Source of the DNA: Nymphaea colorata
Taxonomy: Eukaryota > Streptophyta > Magnoliopsida > Nymphaeales > Nymphaeaceae
DNA length: 64,000 nt
NCBI RefSeq assembly: GCF_008831285.2
Contig: NC_045142.1
Span: forward strand, 22,877,300-22,941,299
Direction: 5' to 3'
Shown here: piece after piece, positions 60,900-64,000 of the stretch
Layout of the letters: every line of letters starts with the position of its first letter
Numbering within the stretch: position 1 is the first letter of the stretch
Translations under genes and position numbers: made by a program
The notes under the pieces: model-generated
What the model was told of the DNA's origin: nothing
Database searches by the model: none
What the model saw: only the letters and a program-made list of their open reading frames with translations

Positions 60900-63865
60900 A
60901 AGGTAGGGAATATGTAAAGCCCTATTTCCCATGCGTGGTTTTTCCTTTTGGATGCAATATTACAAAAATTCGGCACTCTTTCTGTAATAATGAAAATTAT
61001 ATCTGCTTTTCCAATTTTCGTTGGGCACCATGGATCTGAGATCCGTTGTGATATGAGATCCATTAGATCTCAAATCCATCTACAATCCATGGTTTTCAAC
61101 ATGTGCTACCAAACTCATGATCTCCCAAAACGCACCTTTTTATGAAGCCTCAGATCTAAGATATGATGTTATCCAAAGTAACCTTAAAGAAACTGGTGTT
61201 TGATTCCAATTTCGATTCAAATTCTTGGTCAAATCCAAATCCGAATTCGAGATCTAACAAAATCTACCTTCATCACTATGCAAATGTCGAGTGAAGGTCA
61301 AGTCACCTACCAAGCCACTCTGAGATGTTGTTTGCCACATGACACCTGGCATTTGGTCCGCAACCAATGCAGAGTCTAACCAGTTGAGTGATCTAGATTG
61401 TCTGTTACTCACCCAGGTTACTACCTAAGAGGCTGTTTGACAACAGTAATAACATTGTTATCTATGAGTGTAAAACATGAACAGATTTATACTGGTACTT
61501 CTCTTGTCAACTATCAACCTTCGCTGGAAATTGAAACAAACAATATAATAACCTCTTTTTAAAAGTCACCTTACCAAAAAAAGTTAAGTCGCACAAGCAT
61601 CTCAGAATGATAATAACATTGTGAAGGTTGTCTCATCTGATGAAAAGTTGTTTCTCATGAACAATTGTTTTACACTTTTACTAAGACCACCATTGTTGCA
61701 CAAAAGTAACATTCACAAATAAACCACCAAAACTGGCAAAACCAAGATTGAGGTGTCAATATAAACGAAAGGGCCCAACTACAGCAACAAATATACAAGT
61801 AAATAATAATATAAAAAAGACATTCGATCCCTTAATCAAATATCTCACACATAAATAGAATGTAATTCAGTTTGAGAACAAGTAGATAAAGAAGAGAGAG
61901 ATGCTTTGGATGAAGGCTACAATGATCCTCACAACTCACAAGTAAATATTTGAATATTCATTTAAATATTGCACATTGTACCCAACCGTGATCACTCATA
62001 AAAGTACTGTGCATGTGTTGCAGAAAGAAGTTGCTTTATGGAAAAGATTGTTCTTTAATTTGTTATCTATATCCAGGTATATGGACCTGTTAAGATGTTA
62101 CCATTGCTCGTCTGAATAATCTTGAACATTCAAGAGGTTTTTGATGCAAGGTTCAATAAGTGTGTCAGTGAACATCCATAATGTTTACCTGAAAATCCTT
62201 CTTACAAGGCACTATCACTACCATAATTTTGGATATGTTCACTTACATCAAACCATGGTCATTCTCAATGTTTCCTTCCTGAAGCTTCAACACTAAAATC
62301 ATAGTTATCACCACACTCTCTATCTTCCCAACTTGAAACCGTAGAACTCTCAGCCATTTATACCCCCGCCTACAAACTAGGAGTGATATGTTTCTTTCGC
62401 TCTTAAATTAGATACTTTATCACCTAATCTTCATATGCCTTCTTAATCATGCATCTTATCGCCCAAACTAGAGTTTTAGAAGCCACACTCTATCTCTAAT
62501 TAGACAGTCCTGACCCCTAATTACAATTCTAATTGCTTGCTCCACTTTACACACTTTCCCATGTTGAAGGAAAGAAACAACTGCATATGCGCATTACTTT
62601 GACGAAACATGCCATGGTAACCAGTGGCTGTCTGGACCTCAATTTCAGAATGTTTTACCTCCATGGGTACAAGACCGATTAGTTTCCATAAGGATAGCTA
62701 GGTTAATCATCTTTCAGAGCCTAGATTGCTCATAAGATAATTACAGACATTCCATGAACATTTGAAAGCGATTCTGGAGAAGAAACGCATGTTAACCAAC
62801 TGCACTGAAACGAAAACTCTCTATCATGAATTTATACATTGGCAATTCTCTGTGCACCCAAATTTTTATTTTGTACAAAAAAATGCCCATCTGGGTTTTC
62901 AACTTGTTAAAATCCTATCGACCTGATATCATTCATAAGCTCCGTTATCAGTTCAGGAACACAATCATTCGGAATTCTATGTGACAGTGAAGAACTTTCG
63001 AAGCTATCCACCGCTGGGGAGCCATAATCTTCGCTTTCACGGGGAACTTTTGTGCTGTTCGCTGTTCGAGAGGCTGTTCGCTAGGAACACCTGTTCGGCT
63101 ACCGCCTACCCACTACAACCTACCCAGTACCCACAGGCCACAGGCCCACAACAGAGAGAGAGTCGAGAGCGAGGAAGAGATATACCTGATAACTTGAGTA
63201 ACCACAGGTCCACACGGCGGATGGAGTGAGAATCAATTGGGCATGCTGGAGTCACCGGAGCTTCCGACCTGCGAACGCCGAACGCCGGATGGGAGGTAGA
63301 CCGTCAGAGACACGGAGGAAGCTGCGCCCGAAGGAGAATGAAGGCGGGAATTGGGACATCACCTGAGGGAGATGTGCGAAAGCAGGGGTCGAGTGCAGAG
63401 CGGAGCCTCCCAATCTGCGGGGAAGAGCTACTGCGGAAGACAGAGCTGCCGTCCCCTTCTGTCTTCCTCTCGAAACAAGGCGGAGAAGGAGAAGGAGGCC
63501 CTAACGGGCATTTTTCTTCTCCGAAATTTTTTTTCCACCCTCGAGGTGGAAAGATTTTTCCGGAATAATAATTCCGGAACTCAACTCAACGGACACTTTT
63601 TCAGTCCTTGTTTAATGGGAGAATAATTTTTTAAAAATTTAAAATTTTTTCCTGAAACTACAGTGTATTGCTAATGCATCAAAGGCTCCCCTTATGGATT
63701 TATGGTTGGATCATTCTCCTTTTTATTCAACATTGATCTTCCAAAACAAACCTGTCTGTAAAAGCTATCAAACACAACCTAAGGCCAGCACATCCTCTCT
63801 CTCTCTCTCTCTTTTTCATTTTAAAGAATGTACATAACAATTCAATCCTATTGAATGGCTAACAA
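60900..63865. other. upstream region of RPA3 and unassigned GC-rich island
   Basis: AT-rich intergenic DNA to about 62950, then a GC-richer island at about 63100-63520. On the minus strand the island has CT-rich sequence, a potential donor CAG|GTATATC (GT at 63184-63185) and a short frame starting MPVRASFSFSALF that stops after 26 codons. It could be an alternative leader exon of a minus-strand transcript or an unrelated start site. No complete gene is visible. Confidence 0.45.
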
Positions 63866-63956
63866 CTAAAAATTTGTCACTAGCATTTATAGTGTACCAA
63901 CAGTTTATAGTGACTTTTAATGATAGTTTATAATTATTTTAGTGACAAATTTTTAG
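63866..63956. mobile_element. short MITE-like inverted-repeat element
   Basis: A perfect 17-bp inverted repeat, ctaaaaatttgtcacta at 63866-63882 and its reverse complement at 63940-63956, flanks a 57-bp AT-rich core. Related end sequences occur elsewhere in the window. Confidence 0.6.
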
Positions 63957-64000
63957 ATTTTAATCGTCTATCATTATTGACTATATATATATTACCAAAT

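Noticed and set aside
1-64000. CRISPR arrays, bacterial operons, integrated virus or intact LTR retrotransposon
   Set aside because: No spaced direct-repeat arrays, no dense same-strand gene packing, no reverse transcriptase, integrase or capsid motifs, and no paired long terminal repeats could be seen.

Overview
This is a 64-kb stretch of plant nuclear DNA, almost certainly from a flowering plant. It is AT-rich, and its genes are split by canonical GT-AG introns. Long (AT)n, (AG)n and (CT)n arrays and small nonautonomous repeats fill the space between them. The exact lineage cannot be told from the sequence. I see no bacterial operons, CRISPR arrays, phage or virus genes, or intact autonomous transposons.

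Six protein-coding genes can be supported, about one per 10 kb. From left to right they are: (1) a single-exon DUF761-type protein on the minus strand at 4.3-4.9 kb, with a TATA box; (2) a complete 22-exon CTP synthase gene on the minus strand at 10.57-20.94 kb, rebuilt exon by exon to 555 residues with every splice phase matching; (3) a five-exon TRM/LONGIFOLIA-like protein (DUF3741-type motif plus C-terminal DUF4378) on the plus strand at 28.0-33.0 kb; (4) a single-exon DUF1645 protein on the minus strand at 43.6-44.7 kb; (5) a three-exon plant-specific protein of unknown function on the plus strand at 51.6-55.6 kb; (6) the small replication protein A subunit RPA3 on the minus strand at 57.2-57.9 kb. 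The RPA3 leader seems to be split, with its first exon about 2.9 kb upstream near 60.8 kb. A possible last exon of another gene lies at the extreme left edge.

The genes are independent transcription units. There is one functional link: CTP synthase (nucleotide supply) and RPA3 (single-stranded DNA binding in replication) each carry a canonical E2F-type site, TTTCCCGC, on the transcribed strand close to the inferred start, which suggests S-phase co-regulation.

The remaining sequence is repeat-rich intergenic or intronic DNA. It holds microsatellites, several MITE-like elements with terminal inverted repeats, three tRNA-like (SINE-head-like) segments, many near-perfect short tandem duplications, and a 343-bp direct duplication inside the RPA3 leader intron. 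I did not find a convincing new multi-gene system. The most interesting signals are the shared E2F sites, the duplicated leader-intron segment, a dispersed MITE family, a two-codon upstream ORF, and a recurring G-run/ATTTT/GT motif in intergenic DNA.
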